Assembly (NCBI RefSeq): GCF_004564375.1
Contig: NZ_CP038267.1
Coordinates: 2,978,501-3,042,500, forward strand
Length of the DNA stretch: 64,000 nucleotides
From: Nocardioides euryhalodurans
GTDB taxonomy: Bacteria > Actinomycetota > Actinomycetes > Propionibacteriales > Nocardioidaceae
Direction: 5' to 3'
In this document: one piece after another, positions 32,046-40,991 of the stretch
Layout of the letters: every line of letters begins with the position of its first letter
How positions within the stretch are numbered: position 1 is the first letter of the stretch
The notes under the pieces: model-generated
The model's database searches: none
What the model was told of the DNA's origin: nothing
What the model saw: only the letters and a program-made list of their open reading frames with translations
Position numbers and translations under genes: made by a program

Positions 32046-32269
32046 TCACCGTCGGAGGTGTCACCAAGGCCTACGGCGACGTCACGGCCGTGGATGACGT
32101 GAGCATCGTGGCCCAGCCTGGACCCATCAAAGAATTTCTGGGTCCGCATGGGACCGGCAAGTCGACCACCCTCCGAGTGGTGGTCGGTCCTGGCCCTCGA
32201 CTGCCGGATCGCACGCGAGACCTTTGGTTGATGTCGCAAGCGGGAAGCTGTTCCGGCGTGATCGCGTAG
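32042..32269 (+). pseudogene. Truncated ABC transporter ATP-binding gene
   Basis: A 75-residue frame starting ITVGGVTKAYGDVTAVDDVS, reaching an altered Walker A, GPHGTGKSTTLRVVVG, then losing all similarity (PGPRLPDRTRDLW). The signature motif, Walker B and everything after are absent. Its start is nearly the same as the intact ATPase at 35700 (IAVEGVTKQYGHFTAVDDVT). KEF replaces TGF before the P-loop and His replaces Asn within it. It is a decayed duplicate or a deletion scar, still coupled to DUF4386 by ATGA. Confidence 0.75.
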
Positions 32270-32670
32270 CGGGGCGCGGCCCAGCCCTTGAGCCCGCCGG
32301 CAAATAGTCGGCTTCGCACGCCGCCACCGCCCTCGGACTGTGGTTCACTGAAAGTCATCGCCGCCCCGCTTCAAGACCAGAGAGGGGCACGAACGTGACG
32401 AAAATCCGTGCAACCCGGATGCCCCTCGCCGCGGGTACGGCCGTCTGGCTCGCCCGGCAGAGCCTCCACCGCGTCTGCTCCTGGGGTTAGCCACCCGCAG
32501 GCATCGGCCTGCCGTCGTCGGCCCTATGGGCCACCAGCGGTCATCCACTCCTCGGGAATGCCCGCGACGCGGGCCCGCCCCCACCGCAGAAGTTCCACGC
32601 TCAGGTGTCTACCCACGCCGAGCCAATGCCCGGGCGCCCGCACAGGACGGCCGACACCGAGGAGAACGAC
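32270..32670. other. Non-coding or decayed stretch before the MMPL gene
   Basis: About 400 nt after the broken ABC gene. I see no protein to support and no remnant of the lost ATPase 3' part. The MMPL promoter and its ribosome binding site (GAGGAG, just before 32671) lie at its end. The frame of the MMPL gene extends to 32605 without a second good start. Confidence 0.4.
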
Positions 32671-34884
32671 ATGTTGGTACGTCTCGCTGACTGGTGCTAC
32701 CGCCGCCGTCGTCTCGTGGTCCTCGCCTGGATCGCCGCCCTCGTGGGTGGCTTCGCCCTGGCCAACACCTTCGGCGGCGAGCTCAAGCAGGACTACCTGC
32801 AACCCGGCTCGGAGTCCAGAGCCGCCGCGGACACCCTCGAGAACAACTTTCCGCAGAGGGCCGGCGACACCATCCAGGTCGTCGTCCACTCCGAGGACGG
32901 CTTCGCCTCACCCCAGGCGCAAGCCCGCGCAGAGGCAATCTTCACCGATGTGGCCGACAGTGACCACGTGGTCGGTGTCGCCAGCCCGTTCGTGGACGGC
33001 GGCGCCCAGCAGATCTCCCAGGACGGCACCACGGCGTACGCCGAGGTCGCCCTCGACCAACGCGACAGCGACTTCACCCCCGATCAGGCCAAGGCACTGG
33101 TCGAGCCCATCCTCGAGGCCGGCGACGACACCGTCCAGGTCGAGGTCGGCGGCCCGGTGGCTGCGCTGTCCCAGACGGCCCCCTTCGGCACCGAAGGCAT
33201 CGGGCTCCTCGCCGCCGCCGTCATCTTGCTGTTCACCTTCGGGTCCGCGGTCGCGATGGGACTGCCTCTAGTCACGGCCGTGTTCGGGCTCGGCACCGCG
33301 ATCGCACTCGGCGAGCTCCTGCGCCGGGTGGTCGACGTCCCGGACTGGGCCCCACCCACCGCGGCGATGGTCGGCCTCGGGGTCGGCATCGACTACGCCT
33401 TGCTCATCGTCACCCGGTTCCGCAGCAACCTCGCCGAGGGGCACGAGCCACGGAGGGCCACCGTGGGCGCGATCGCGACCGCCGGGCGGGCTGCCGTGTT
33501 CGCCGGCCTCGTCGTCATCGTCTCGATGCTCGGCATCCTGCTGGTCGGCCTGTCGTCCCTGAACGGGTTCGCGTTCACCGTGTCGCTGGCCGTGCTGCTG
33601 GTCATGACCGCCTCGGTGACGCTGCTGCCCGCGCTGCTGGGGTTCACGGGACGCAACATCGAGCGGCTGCACGTACCGTTCTTCGGCAAGAACCCGCACG
33701 CCTACAACACCTCACGCTGGTACCGGTGGAGCCGCTTCGTCCAACGCCGCCCGTGGGCCGCGGCGGTCGGTGGACTCGCGGTCCTGCTCACGCTCGCCGC
33801 TCCGTTCCTCGGACTCCGGCTCGGGTTCCCCGACGCCCAGAACGACCCGCCTTCCTTCACCACCAGCAGGGCCTACGCCCTGCTCGCCGACGGGTTCGGC
33901 CCCGGCTTCTCCGGTCCGCTGGTCCTCACCGTGCAGGGCGCCTCCGGCGGCGAGCTGCTCACGGCCACGGACGCGGTCGGCGACCAGTTGGCCGAGGTCG
34001 ACGGCGTCGCTCGTGTCTCCCCGGCCGTCGTCAACGACGACGGCGACACCGCCGTCCTCAGCGTGGTCGCCACCACCTCCCCGCAGGACGAGGCCACCTC
34101 GGACCTGGTCGACGTGCTGCGCGACACTGCCGTCCCGGATGCCGTCGCGGGCACTGGCCTGACCGTCGACGTCGGCGGGATGGCCGCCGCGAACCTCGAC
34201 ATCACCCGGGGGGTCGCTGACCGGCTACTGCTCTTCTTCGGCGGCGTGCTCCTGGTGTCGTTCCTGCTGCTGATGATGGTCTTCCGCTCAGTAGTGGTCC
34301 CGCTCAAGGCGGTGCTGATGAACCTGCTCGCGAGCGCCGCCGCCTTCGGCGTCCTCACCGTCGCGGTCAGCGGCGGATGGCTGGGAGAGCTCGTCGGGAT
34401 CCCGGGGGCCACCCCGGTGCCGATCCTGCTGCCGATCGGGATCTTCGCCATCCTGTTCGGGTTGTCCATGGACTACGAGGTCTTCCTGCTCTCGCGGATC
34501 AAGGAGGAGTACGACCGGACCGGCGACAACGCACTCGCCGTCGCCGACGGTCTCGCCAAGTCCGCTCGGGTCATCACTGCCGGCGCTGCGGTCATGGTCA
34601 CCGTGTTCCTCTCCTTCGCCCTCGGGGTCGACGTCTACGGCAAGATGTTCGGCATCGGCCTTGCGGCCGCCGTCCTCATCGACGCCACCATCGTCCGGAT
34701 GGTGCTCGTCCCGGCGACCATGGAGCTCCTCGGCGACCGGAACTGGTGGCTGCCCGGCTGGCTCGACAGGCTGCTGCCCACCATCGACGTCGACGGCCAT
34801 GACGCCACCGACAGCGATCTCGGTCTCCCGGACACACCAGTCAGCGAGCCCCCGGCCCCGGTAGCAACCGGGAGCAGCACGTGA
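32671..34884 (+). CDS. MMPL family transporter (RND-like)
   Basis: A 737-residue membrane protein of the actinobacterial MMPL family (drug or lipid export). Two halves are visible: first helix RLVVLAWIAALVGGFALANT and a periplasmic domain, then helices with the conserved GLGVGIDYALLIVTRFRSNL; the second half repeats with IFAILFGLSMDYEVFLLSRI and the Asp-Tyr pair used for proton relay (GIDYA and SMDYE). The ATG at 32671 is set by GAGGAG at the right distance. No partner mycolate genes are nearby, so the substrate is open. It is followed by coupled small genes. Confidence 0.9.
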   Translation: MLVRLADWCYRRRRLVVLAWIAALVGGFALANTFGGELKQDYLQPGSESRAAADTLENNFPQRAGDTIQVVVHSEDGFASPQAQARAEAIFTDVADSDHVVGVASPFVDGGAQQISQDGTTAYAEVALDQRDSDFTPDQAKALVEPILEAGDDTVQVEVGGPVAALSQTAPFGTEGIGLLAAAVILLFTFGSAVAMGLPLVTAVFGLGTAIALGELLRRVVDVPDWAPPTAAMVGLGVGIDYALLIVTRFRSNLAEGHEPRRATVGAIATAGRAAVFAGLVVIVSMLGILLVGLSSLNGFAFTVSLAVLLVMTASVTLLPALLGFTGRNIERLHVPFFGKNPHAYNTSRWYRWSRFVQRRPWAAAVGGLAVLLTLAAPFLGLRLGFPDAQNDPPSFTTSRAYALLADGFGPGFSGPLVLTVQGASGGELLTATDAVGDQLAEVDGVARVSPAVVNDDGDTAVLSVVATTSPQDEATSDLVDVLRDTAVPDAVAGTGLTVDVGGMAAANLDITRGVADRLLLFFGGVLLVSFLLLMMVFRSVVVPLKAVLMNLLASAAAFGVLTVAVSGGWLGELVGIPGATPVPILLPIGIFAILFGLSMDYEVFLLSRIKEEYDRTGDNALAVADGLAKSARVITAGAAVMVTVFLSFALGVDVYGKMFGIGLAAAVLIDATIVRMVLVPATMELLGDRNWWLPGWLDRLLPTIDVDGHDATDSDLGLPDTPVSEPPAPVATGSST

Positions 34885-34997
34885 GTGCCTCGACCCCGGC
34901 GGGGCCCTCCTGGCTGGACTGGCTGCCTGAGCTGCACGTCGAGGGTGACGCCGAGTTCCTCCCCCCGCCACCAGGTACCGCCGCCTCGAGGAGCTGA
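34881..34997 (+). CDS. Possible 38-residue peptide coupled to the MMPL gene
   Basis: The GTG overlaps the MMPL stop (GTGA) and reads SWLDWLPELHVEGDAEFLPP before stopping 5 nt before the next start at 35003. Third positions are GC-rich. No family is known. It may simply be a coupling frame that carries ribosomes to the next gene. Confidence 0.35.
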   Translation: MSASTPAGPSWLDWLPELHVEGDAEFLPPPPGTAASRS

Positions 34998-35002
34998 GCA
35001 GC

Positions 35003-35659
35003 ATGACCGAACCGAACCTCCCAGCAGCCTTCCTTCGCACGTGGTCGGTGTGGCTCGCCAGCGCCCTCGCCTTCCCGATCGCAGGGCTGGCCGGCACCGC
35101 CGTGGCGGGACGCGTCGACGACGCCGGCTCGGCACTGCTGGGCGGGACGGTCGCCGGGCTCGTCCTCGGAGTCGGTCAATCACTGGCCAGCCGTCGACGA
35201 CTCGACCCGCGCAGGTGGATCCCCGGCACCGCGGTCGGGATGGGCGGTGGGTTGCTCCTGGGCGCATGGGCCGTTGGCTACGGCACGACGCTTGCTGACC
35301 TGGCCGCGATGGGCGTCCTCACCGGCCTGGTCCTCGGTCCGGCGCAGGCCATCGCGCTGCCCGCCCGCGCGGCCCACCGCTGGATCTGGGCGCTCGCCCT
35401 CCCCGCACTGTGGGCACTCGGCTGGACCGCCACCACTCTCGGCGGCATCACCGTCGAGGAGCAGTTCACCATCTTCGGCCTCTACGGCGCGGTGACCTTC
35501 ACGGCCCTGTCCGGGCTGCTGCTGCACCGGCTCCTCCCGGCCGGGACACACCCCGACCGCGCCAGGCGTCCGCCGCACCGCCGGTCGCCGGGTGAGGACC
35601 CGGCCGTTGTGGGACCCAGCGCGGACTCACCACCCAGAGAACGAGGTGCACGGCCATGA
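35003..35659 (+). CDS. Hypothetical polytopic membrane protein
   Basis: A 218-residue protein with six or seven Gly/Ala/Leu-rich membrane helices (WLASALAFPIAGLAGTAVAG; LLGGTVAGLVLGVGQSLASR; GTAVGMGGGLLLGAWAVGYG; MGVLTGLVLGPAQAIALPA; WIWALALPALWALGWTATTL; FGLYGAVTFTALSGLLLHRL) and a Pro/Arg-rich soluble end. The repeated LVLG-x-GQ and LVLGPAQ motifs suggest an internal duplication. No named family is recognised. It lies in the MMPL/ABC cluster and is probably co-expressed with the ABC genes. Confidence 0.65.
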   Translation: MTEPNLPAAFLRTWSVWLASALAFPIAGLAGTAVAGRVDDAGSALLGGTVAGLVLGVGQSLASRRRLDPRRWIPGTAVGMGGGLLLGAWAVGYGTTLADLAAMGVLTGLVLGPAQAIALPARAAHRWIWALALPALWALGWTATTLGGITVEEQFTIFGLYGAVTFTALSGLLLHRLLPAGTHPDRARRPPHRRSPGEDPAVVGPSADSPPRERGARP

Positions 35660-35703
35660 CCAACCCTCACCGCACAACTCACCGGCGGGACACCAGCCCA
35701 TGA
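35656..35703 (+). other. Possible 15-codon leader frame before the ABC ATPase
   Basis: ATG at 35656 overlaps the previous gene's stop and opens a frame MTNPHRTTHRRDTSP whose TGA overlaps the ABC start at 35700 (ATGA). It could couple translation between the two genes. It may be accidental. Confidence 0.3.
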
Positions 35704-36623
35704 TCGCCGTCGAGGGCGTCACCAAGCAGTACGGCCACTTCACCGCGGTCGACGACGTCACCTTCACCGCCCGGCCGGGACGGGTGACCGGATTCCTCGG
35801 CCCGAACGGGGCCGGGAAGTCGACCACGATGCGGGTCATGGTCGGCCTGACCCGCGCCAGCTCGGGGACCGTCACCATCTCCGGACGCCACTACGTCGAC
35901 CTGCCCAACCCCGGCCTGGAGGTCGGGGTCCTCCTTGACGCGTCCGCACAGCACGCGGGCCGGACAGGCCGCGAGATCCTGGTCATCGCGCAGCAGTTCA
36001 TGGGCCTGCCACGACAGCGCGTCGACCAGATGCTGGAGGTCGTCAGCCTGACCCCTGCCGAGGCGTCCCGCCGGGTCGGCAACTACTCACTCGGGATGCG
36101 GCAGCGGCTCGGCATCGCCACCGCCCTGATCGGCGACCCTGAGGTGCTCATCCTCGACGAGCCTGCCAACGGCCTGGACCCTGCCGGCATCCGCTGGATG
36201 CGCGACCTGCTCCGTGGCTACGCCGATCGCGGCGGCACCGTCCTGCTCTCCTCCCACCTGCTGCACGAGATCGAGGTCATCGCCGACGACATCGTGATGA
36301 TCGGCAACGGCCGCATCGTCTCCCAAGGCACCAAGACCGAGCTGCTGCACGCTGCCGGCACGGTCGTCCGCGCCACGGACATCGCCGTGCTCCAACGTGC
36401 GCTCGAACAGCTGGGCATCACCGCCACCGTCGACGAGAACGGTGACGAGAACGGCGCCGGAGGTGGTGCCGTGTTGCGCACCGACGTGGACCCTGCCCTG
36501 GTCGGGAAGGTCGCGCTGGAGGTCGGGGTCGCCCTCACCGAGCTCCGGGCCGCCGATGCCGGCTTGGAGGACATGTTCCTCGAGCTCACCGCCACCTCCC
36601 AGCGAGACGTGGCCATCGCATGA
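35700..36623 (+). CDS. ABC transporter ATP-binding protein
   Basis: A 307-residue ATPase of the CcmA/DrrA-like class. Walker A is GPNGAGKSTTM (~33-43), the signature is NYSLGMRQRLG (~131-141), Walker B is EVLILDEPANGLDP (~151-164) and the switch His is in LLSSHLLHE. The last ~80 residues form the C-terminal regulatory domain of antibiotic or multidrug exporters. ATG 35700 is chosen at the family start IAVEGVTKQYG; the frame is open further upstream. It is coupled to the permease (ATGA). The export substrate is unknown. Confidence 0.9.
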   Translation: MIAVEGVTKQYGHFTAVDDVTFTARPGRVTGFLGPNGAGKSTTMRVMVGLTRASSGTVTISGRHYVDLPNPGLEVGVLLDASAQHAGRTGREILVIAQQFMGLPRQRVDQMLEVVSLTPAEASRRVGNYSLGMRQRLGIATALIGDPEVLILDEPANGLDPAGIRWMRDLLRGYADRGGTVLLSSHLLHEIEVIADDIVMIGNGRIVSQGTKTELLHAAGTVVRATDIAVLQRALEQLGITATVDENGDENGAGGGAVLRTDVDPALVGKVALEVGVALTELRAADAGLEDMFLELTATSQRDVAIA

Positions 36624-37423
36624 CCGCCATCACAGCAGACCACGTCCACGTACCGGCCACAGTGCCCCACCGTGTGCCGCTGGCCCGGGTGACCAAGGTC
36701 GAGCTGCGCAAGATGCTCGACACCCGCTCCGGGTTCTGGCTGGTCGCGAGCATCGCCATCTCGGCCGTCCTGGCGACCGTAGGCGTCATCTTGTGGGCCC
36801 CCGACGGCGAGATGACCTACTCCACGTTCGCCACTGCCATCCGGTTCCCCGTCGTCATCATCCTGCCGCTGGTCGCGATCCTCGCGGTCACCAGCGAGTG
36901 GAGCCAACGCACCGGCCTCACCACGTTCACGCTCATCCCGCACCGCAGCCGCATCATCACCGCCAAGGCCGTCTCCTCGGTCCTCGTCGCCGTCGCCGCG
37001 ATGGTGCTGACCTTCGCGGTCGGCGCGCTCGGCAACCTCCTCGGAGCAGCGGTGACCGGCACCTCCCCGGTCTGGGACGTGACGATCACGCAGTGCGCGT
37101 ACTACGTGTTCGGGATGGTGCTGAGCCTGATGGTCGGCTTCATGCTCGGCGTGCTGATCCGTGCCTCGACCGGAGCGATCGTGGCCTACTTCATCCTGAC
37201 GTTCCTGTTGCCCACCGTCTTCGGACTGCTGGCGACCAGCCAGCAGTGGTTCGCAGACCTGCAGCCGTGGGTCGACATCCAGTTCGCCCAGAGCGGCCTG
37301 TTCGTGTTCGAGCAGTCCCTGACGGGTGAGCAGTGGGCCCACATCGCCGTCACCGGAGTCACCTGGCTCCTCATCCCGATGGCCGTCGGGCTCGGGTTCG
37401 TGATGAGAGCCGAGGTCAAGTAG
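36620..37423 (+). CDS. ABC transporter permease (ABC-2 type)
   Basis: A 267-residue membrane protein with six helices: first VASIAISAVLATVGVILWAP after the amphipathic VTKVELRKMLDTRSGFW, then FPVVIILPLVAILAVTSEWS followed by QRTGLTTFTLIPHR, the typical ABC-2 elbow. Three more helices follow, with GLGFVMRAEVK at the end. It pairs with the ATPase at 35700 through an ATGA overlap and forms an exporter whose cargo is unknown. Confidence 0.85.
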   Translation: MTAITADHVHVPATVPHRVPLARVTKVELRKMLDTRSGFWLVASIAISAVLATVGVILWAPDGEMTYSTFATAIRFPVVIILPLVAILAVTSEWSQRTGLTTFTLIPHRSRIITAKAVSSVLVAVAAMVLTFAVGALGNLLGAAVTGTSPVWDVTITQCAYYVFGMVLSLMVGFMLGVLIRASTGAIVAYFILTFLLPTVFGLLATSQQWFADLQPWVDIQFAQSGLFVFEQSLTGEQWAHIAVTGVTWLLIPMAVGLGFVMRAEVK

Positions 37424-37439
37424 GCGGTCAGGAGGCGAG

Positions 37440-38348
37440 ATGGAGAACCACCTACGCGGGCTGATGGTCGGCCGGACGGTGCTGGTCACCGGTGGCACCG
37501 GCGGCATCGGCCGGGCGACCGCCGTGGGTCTGGCCAGGATGGGTGCCCGGGTCGCGGTCACCGGCCGAGACCGGGACCGAGCCGACGCCGCCGCCGGCGA
37601 GATCCGTGACGCCCGTCCTGCTGGCACGGCGGAACCTGTGCTCTTCATCGCTGACATGTCCTCCCAGCAGGAGGTCCGACACCTCGCCGACGAGGTCCTC
37701 GCGGCGCTGCCCCGGATCGACGTGCTGGTGAACAACGTCGGCGGTTACTGGAACACCCGCCACGCCACCGAAGACGGACTGGAGCGCACGTTCGCCGTGA
37801 ACCATCTCGCGCCATTCCTGCTCACCCACCTGCTCTGGGATCGGCTGACCCTGGGCGGACCGGCCCGCGTGGTCACCGTCGCCTCCCACGCACACGCCCA
37901 GGGTCGGATCGACTTCGATGACCTGCAAGGCGAACGCCACTACTCGGGCGCCCGCGCCTACAACCAGTCCAAGCTCGCCAACGTCCTGTTCAGCTTCGAG
38001 CTGGCGCGGCGCCTTGCCGGCACGGCCGTCACAGCCAACGCCCTCCACCCCGGCGTGGTGAGCACCGCCTTCGGCGCCGACGATCCGGCCCGCGTCCAGC
38101 GGCTCCTGGTCCCGCTGCTGCGGCCGGTCATGAAGTCCCCGACCCAGGGTGCCGCCACCTCGATCCACCTGGCCTCCGCTCCCGAGGTCGAACGGGTGAG
38201 CGGCGGCTACTTCGCCAACAGCAAGCCGAAGCGCGCGACCAAGCTCAGCCACGACGAAGCGGTGGCGGCACGGCTGTGGCGCGTCAGTTCTGAACTGGCC
38301 GGGCTCGCCCAACAGCCGACGGCGCGGGACGACCCTCACGGCGGCTGA
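37440..38348 (+). CDS. Short-chain dehydrogenase/reductase (retinol dehydrogenase-like)
   Basis: A 302-residue SDR. The cofactor motif is TGGTGGIGRATAVGLARMG (TGxxxGxG), then LVNNVGGYWNTR (NNxG), catalytic Ser in VVTVASHAHAQG and Y-x3-K in YNQSKLANVLFSFEL. The SKLAN segment and the FAADDPA-like tail are found in RDH-like/Lin-type actinobacterial SDRs. NAD(P) preference: R39-like residues after GRDRDR suggest NADP. GGAGG precedes the ATG at 37440. It follows the ABC permease by 16 nt. Confidence 0.88.
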   Translation: MENHLRGLMVGRTVLVTGGTGGIGRATAVGLARMGARVAVTGRDRDRADAAAGEIRDARPAGTAEPVLFIADMSSQQEVRHLADEVLAALPRIDVLVNNVGGYWNTRHATEDGLERTFAVNHLAPFLLTHLLWDRLTLGGPARVVTVASHAHAQGRIDFDDLQGERHYSGARAYNQSKLANVLFSFELARRLAGTAVTANALHPGVVSTAFGADDPARVQRLLVPLLRPVMKSPTQGAATSIHLASAPEVERVSGGYFANSKPKRATKLSHDEAVAARLWRVSSELAGLAQQPTARDDPHGG

Positions 38349-38647
38349 GAGCGCTCGACGACCCATTCCCGCGAATCCACGGGGGCGTTCCGCATGGCGG
38401 TTTGGACGATCAACGCCCCGGACAGGGAGGGGTCGGATCCCTGCTGAAAGGAATTCAGTCCCCATGTCCCCAGGGCCCGGGCTTCCACTCTTCGGTCGAC
38501 CCCTCGACGGTCATGGGCCGCCGCGCCCGCTTCGGCCCAGCTGTCTGAGGTGCCATGTAGGTAGTTCGCCTGATCCGGGAACTGCGTCTTAGGGGAATCG
38601 TCGGACTCGTCGGCACAGCGCCGAGCACGGCAACCCAGGGAGGCATC
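38349..38647. other. Intergenic region, nothing recognised
   Basis: About 300 nt between the SDR and a small basic protein. No gene, RNA or repeat is identified. Confidence 0.35.
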
Positions 38648-38878
38648 GTGATCGGATCGACCACCCCCATCCTCTCCGCAGACGTCATGCGAGCAGACAT
38701 GGCGGCTCGCCTCCGGGGCGCCGAGGCAGGCCGGGACATGGCCGCGATGCGGCGTGAGCTGCGTGCAGCCAGGGCGGAGGAGCGACGAGCCCGACGCTCC
38801 GAGCCCCTCGTCGCCGCTGCACCGCGGGCGCGCGTCCAGTGGCGGGTCGGCTGGCTCACCCACCACTGGGGGGCCTGA
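38648..38878 (+). CDS. Small basic helical protein of unknown function
   Basis: A 76-residue protein, mostly one Arg/Ala-rich helix (MRADMAARLRGAEAGRDMAA; MRRELRAARAEERRARRSEP). The GTG start at 38648 is preceded by AGGGAGG at ideal distance, which supports translation. No family is known. The composition could fit an RNA- or DNA-associated or membrane-surface protein. Confidence 0.55.
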   Translation: MIGSTTPILSADVMRADMAARLRGAEAGRDMAAMRRELRAARAEERRARRSEPLVAAAPRARVQWRVGWLTHHWGA

Positions 38879-38879
38879 C

Positions 38880-39050
38880 ATGTTCACGACGTTCTCCCCG
38901 ACCAGCCGTCAGACGGTGGCGTTCGCCAGGGACAGCCGCGAAGAGGAGTGGAGGGCTGCCGCGATGCCTCGCGTCGTCCGGCGAGCTCGACCTCCCGGAG
39001 GTCGGGCGGCCGGCTGGCCCCGGCGCCCCGTCCCGGCGGTGATGCCCTAG
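38880..39050 (+). CDS. Small basic hypothetical protein
   Basis: A 56-residue frame (FSPTSRQTVAFARDSREEEW then RVVRRARPPGGRAAGWPRR) starting 2 nt after the previous stop. It is short, basic and unrecognised. Support is only its position and GC-rich third positions. Confidence 0.4.
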   Translation: MFTTFSPTSRQTVAFARDSREEEWRAAAMPRVVRRARPPGGRAAGWPRRPVPAVMP

Positions 39051-39191
39051 CCACGTCCCCGCGTGGGGCGCGAGGGAGGCGAGGTCCGGAGCTCGTGAAT
39101 CCCGGATTCGGCTGCGCGCGGGCGCGCCCGCAGGCACAGTGGCGGCAGCACACGCCCCGGGTTCGCCCTGACCACCACGCTGGAGACTCTC

Positions 39192-40088
39192 GTGCCCCAT
39201 GCCTCGCTCGCAGCCGGGACCGTGGTCACGTTGACCGCTGCGCTGCTCACCCTCGGGCCCACGCAGGCCGCGCCCGCCACGGACCACGCTGCGTCCTCCG
39301 CGCCGAGCACCGCGAGGGTGGCCACCGGGTTCACCGGCAAGACCGTCAAGCTGCGTCTTCGGCGGGCGGTGAAGAAGCTGCCCGTCGCGACCGAGCGGCG
39401 TCGCGGCTACGACCGGGACAAGTTCCGGCACTGGATCGACGCCAACGGCGACTGCCAGGACACCCGCGACGAGGTGCTGAAGGCCGAGTCGCTGACCGCG
39501 GTGTCCGGGTGCGACATCACCTCGGGCGAGTGGCGCTCCTACTACGACGGTGAGGAGTGGACCAGCTCCTCCGACGTCGACATCGACCACCTGGTCCCGC
39601 TCGCGGAAGCGTGGGACTCCGGTGCCCGCCGGTGGACGGCCGGCACCCGCCAGCGCTTCGCCAACGACCTGGGTGATCGGCGGGCGCTGGCGGCGGTGAC
39701 CGACAACGTCAACCAGTCCAAGTCCGACCAGGACCCCGCCGAGTGGATGCCGGCCCTCGGCAGGTGCCGCTACGTGCGCGAGTGGGTCGCGGTGAAGATC
39801 CGATGGCGGCTGGCCGTGGACCGGCCGGAGAAGCGGGCGCTGGCCAGGCGGGCAGGGAACTGCGACAACACGGTCCTGAAGGTCCGACGCGCCACGGTAC
39901 GGCGGAAGAACACCGGTGGAGGTGGCGGCGGCGGAGGGTCGGCGAACTGTGCGCCCGGCTACTCCCCGTGCGTCCCCCCGCCGCCGCCGGACCTGGACTG
40001 CTCCGACCTCGACGGCCCCATCCGGGTCACCGGGTCCGACCCGCACAACCTCGACGGCGACGGCGACGGGTGGGGCTGCGAGTCCTAG
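39192..40088 (+). CDS. Secreted HNH nuclease (DUF1524/GmrSD C-terminal type) with excalibur domain
   Basis: A 298-residue exported protein. A signal peptide (ASLAAGTVVTLTAALLTLGP, cleaved near TQAAPA) leads into the nuclease: YDRDKFRHWIDANGDCQDTR, then the HNH core DVDIDHLVPLAEAWDSGAR and AAVTDNVNQSKSDQDPAEWM. A Gly-rich linker (GGGGGGGG) joins a C-terminal excalibur calcium-binding motif (DCSDLDGPIRV ... NLDGDGDGWGCES). It probably degrades extracellular DNA, needing calcium or another metal. The start is GTG 39192. It converges with and slightly overlaps the next gene's end. Confidence 0.88.
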   Translation: MPHASLAAGTVVTLTAALLTLGPTQAAPATDHAASSAPSTARVATGFTGKTVKLRLRRAVKKLPVATERRRGYDRDKFRHWIDANGDCQDTRDEVLKAESLTAVSGCDITSGEWRSYYDGEEWTSSSDVDIDHLVPLAEAWDSGARRWTAGTRQRFANDLGDRRALAAVTDNVNQSKSDQDPAEWMPALGRCRYVREWVAVKIRWRLAVDRPEKRALARRAGNCDNTVLKVRRATVRRKNTGGGGGGGGSANCAPGYSPCVPPPPPDLDCSDLDGPIRVTGSDPHNLDGDGDGWGCES

Positions 40089-40906
40089 TGGGCGTGGCTC
40101 TCGTGGCCGCCGCACCGCAGGCCGCAGCCGACGTGCAGTGTCACCGGGTGCAGGGTGTCCGGCGTCAGTCGGCCCACGCGGGCACCCTGGAGCCGGTCGG
40201 GGACGAGGTCGTAGTAGATCGACGCCATCGGCAGCGTCTCGCCCTCGACGTCCTCGTAGGCGAGCACCACGACCCGGGTGGCGGTGGCTGAGACCAGGTC
40301 GAAGGCCACCGACCGGTTGCTCACGATCACGTCGTCCGGATCGCCGAAGTCACGTACGTCGATCGCGTGCGGGCCGTGCTGGAAGGTCACGACGGGCGAC
40401 TCGGCCTTGCCGGAGAACGGCTCGTAGTCCTCGGCTGCGACCGTGCAGTCCCGCGTCTGCCGGTCCGTGAGGTTGACGGTGCCGTCGGCATCGCGCGACT
40501 CCTCGATCATGAACTTGTCGTTGAGCTTGAGGTAGCCGCTCTTCTTGTCCTCCGGGTCCTGGAACTTCGACACGGTGACGCGGCCGACGATGAACCCGCG
40601 GTAGCGCAGGAAGGCGAAGCCGCAGCGGTAGGCGCGGCGGTCGCCGTCGACCCAGCCGGCCTCCGCGTCGAGGGTTCGCGTCCGGTTCGGGCCCCGGAAG
40701 AGGTTGCGCTCGTAGATGATGTCGAGGGCGCGGGACTCGGCCTTGCCGCTGTTGTCCTCGTCGGTGGCGACCGTGAAGCGGAACCTGTCGCCACGGGGCT
40801 CCCTGGGCATCGTCTCGCCGGGGGAGTCCTTCGCGGTCGCGGGCGTCGCGGCCCACAGCGAGGCCGTCAGCAGCAGGCTGAGCGCTGCGGTGGTGGCCTT
40901 GAGCAT
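40085..40906 (-). CDS. Secreted protein of unknown function
   Basis: A 273-residue protein with a signal peptide (TAALSLLLTASLWAATPATA). The mature part is beta-rich and acidic, with Cys pairs (AYRCGFAF with TRDCTVAA; HVGCGLRCGG). The region DKFMIEESRDADGTVNLTDR shows no recognised domain. It may be a cell-surface or secreted binding protein. It converges with the HNH nuclease gene, overlapping by 4 nt. Confidence 0.6.
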   Translation of the reverse strand: MLKATTAALSLLLTASLWAATPATAKDSPGETMPREPRGDRFRFTVATDEDNSGKAESRALDIIYERNLFRGPNRTRTLDAEAGWVDGDRRAYRCGFAFLRYRGFIVGRVTVSKFQDPEDKKSGYLKLNDKFMIEESRDADGTVNLTDRQTRDCTVAAEDYEPFSGKAESPVVTFQHGPHAIDVRDFGDPDDVIVSNRSVAFDLVSATATRVVVLAYEDVEGETLPMASIYYDLVPDRLQGARVGRLTPDTLHPVTLHVGCGLRCGGHESHAH

Positions 40907-40991
40907 GGTGTGCCTCCCTCACCCGTCGAGGTGGCGAGGCTAGTCGAGGTCACACCCCGGGCGAATCAGCCATCGGGGTTGTTCTCGCGGT

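Noticed and set aside
36218-37735. A 505-codon minus-strand frame across the ABC permease
   Set aside because: His/Asp/Arg-rich complement of the real ABC permease and SDR genes; no domain.
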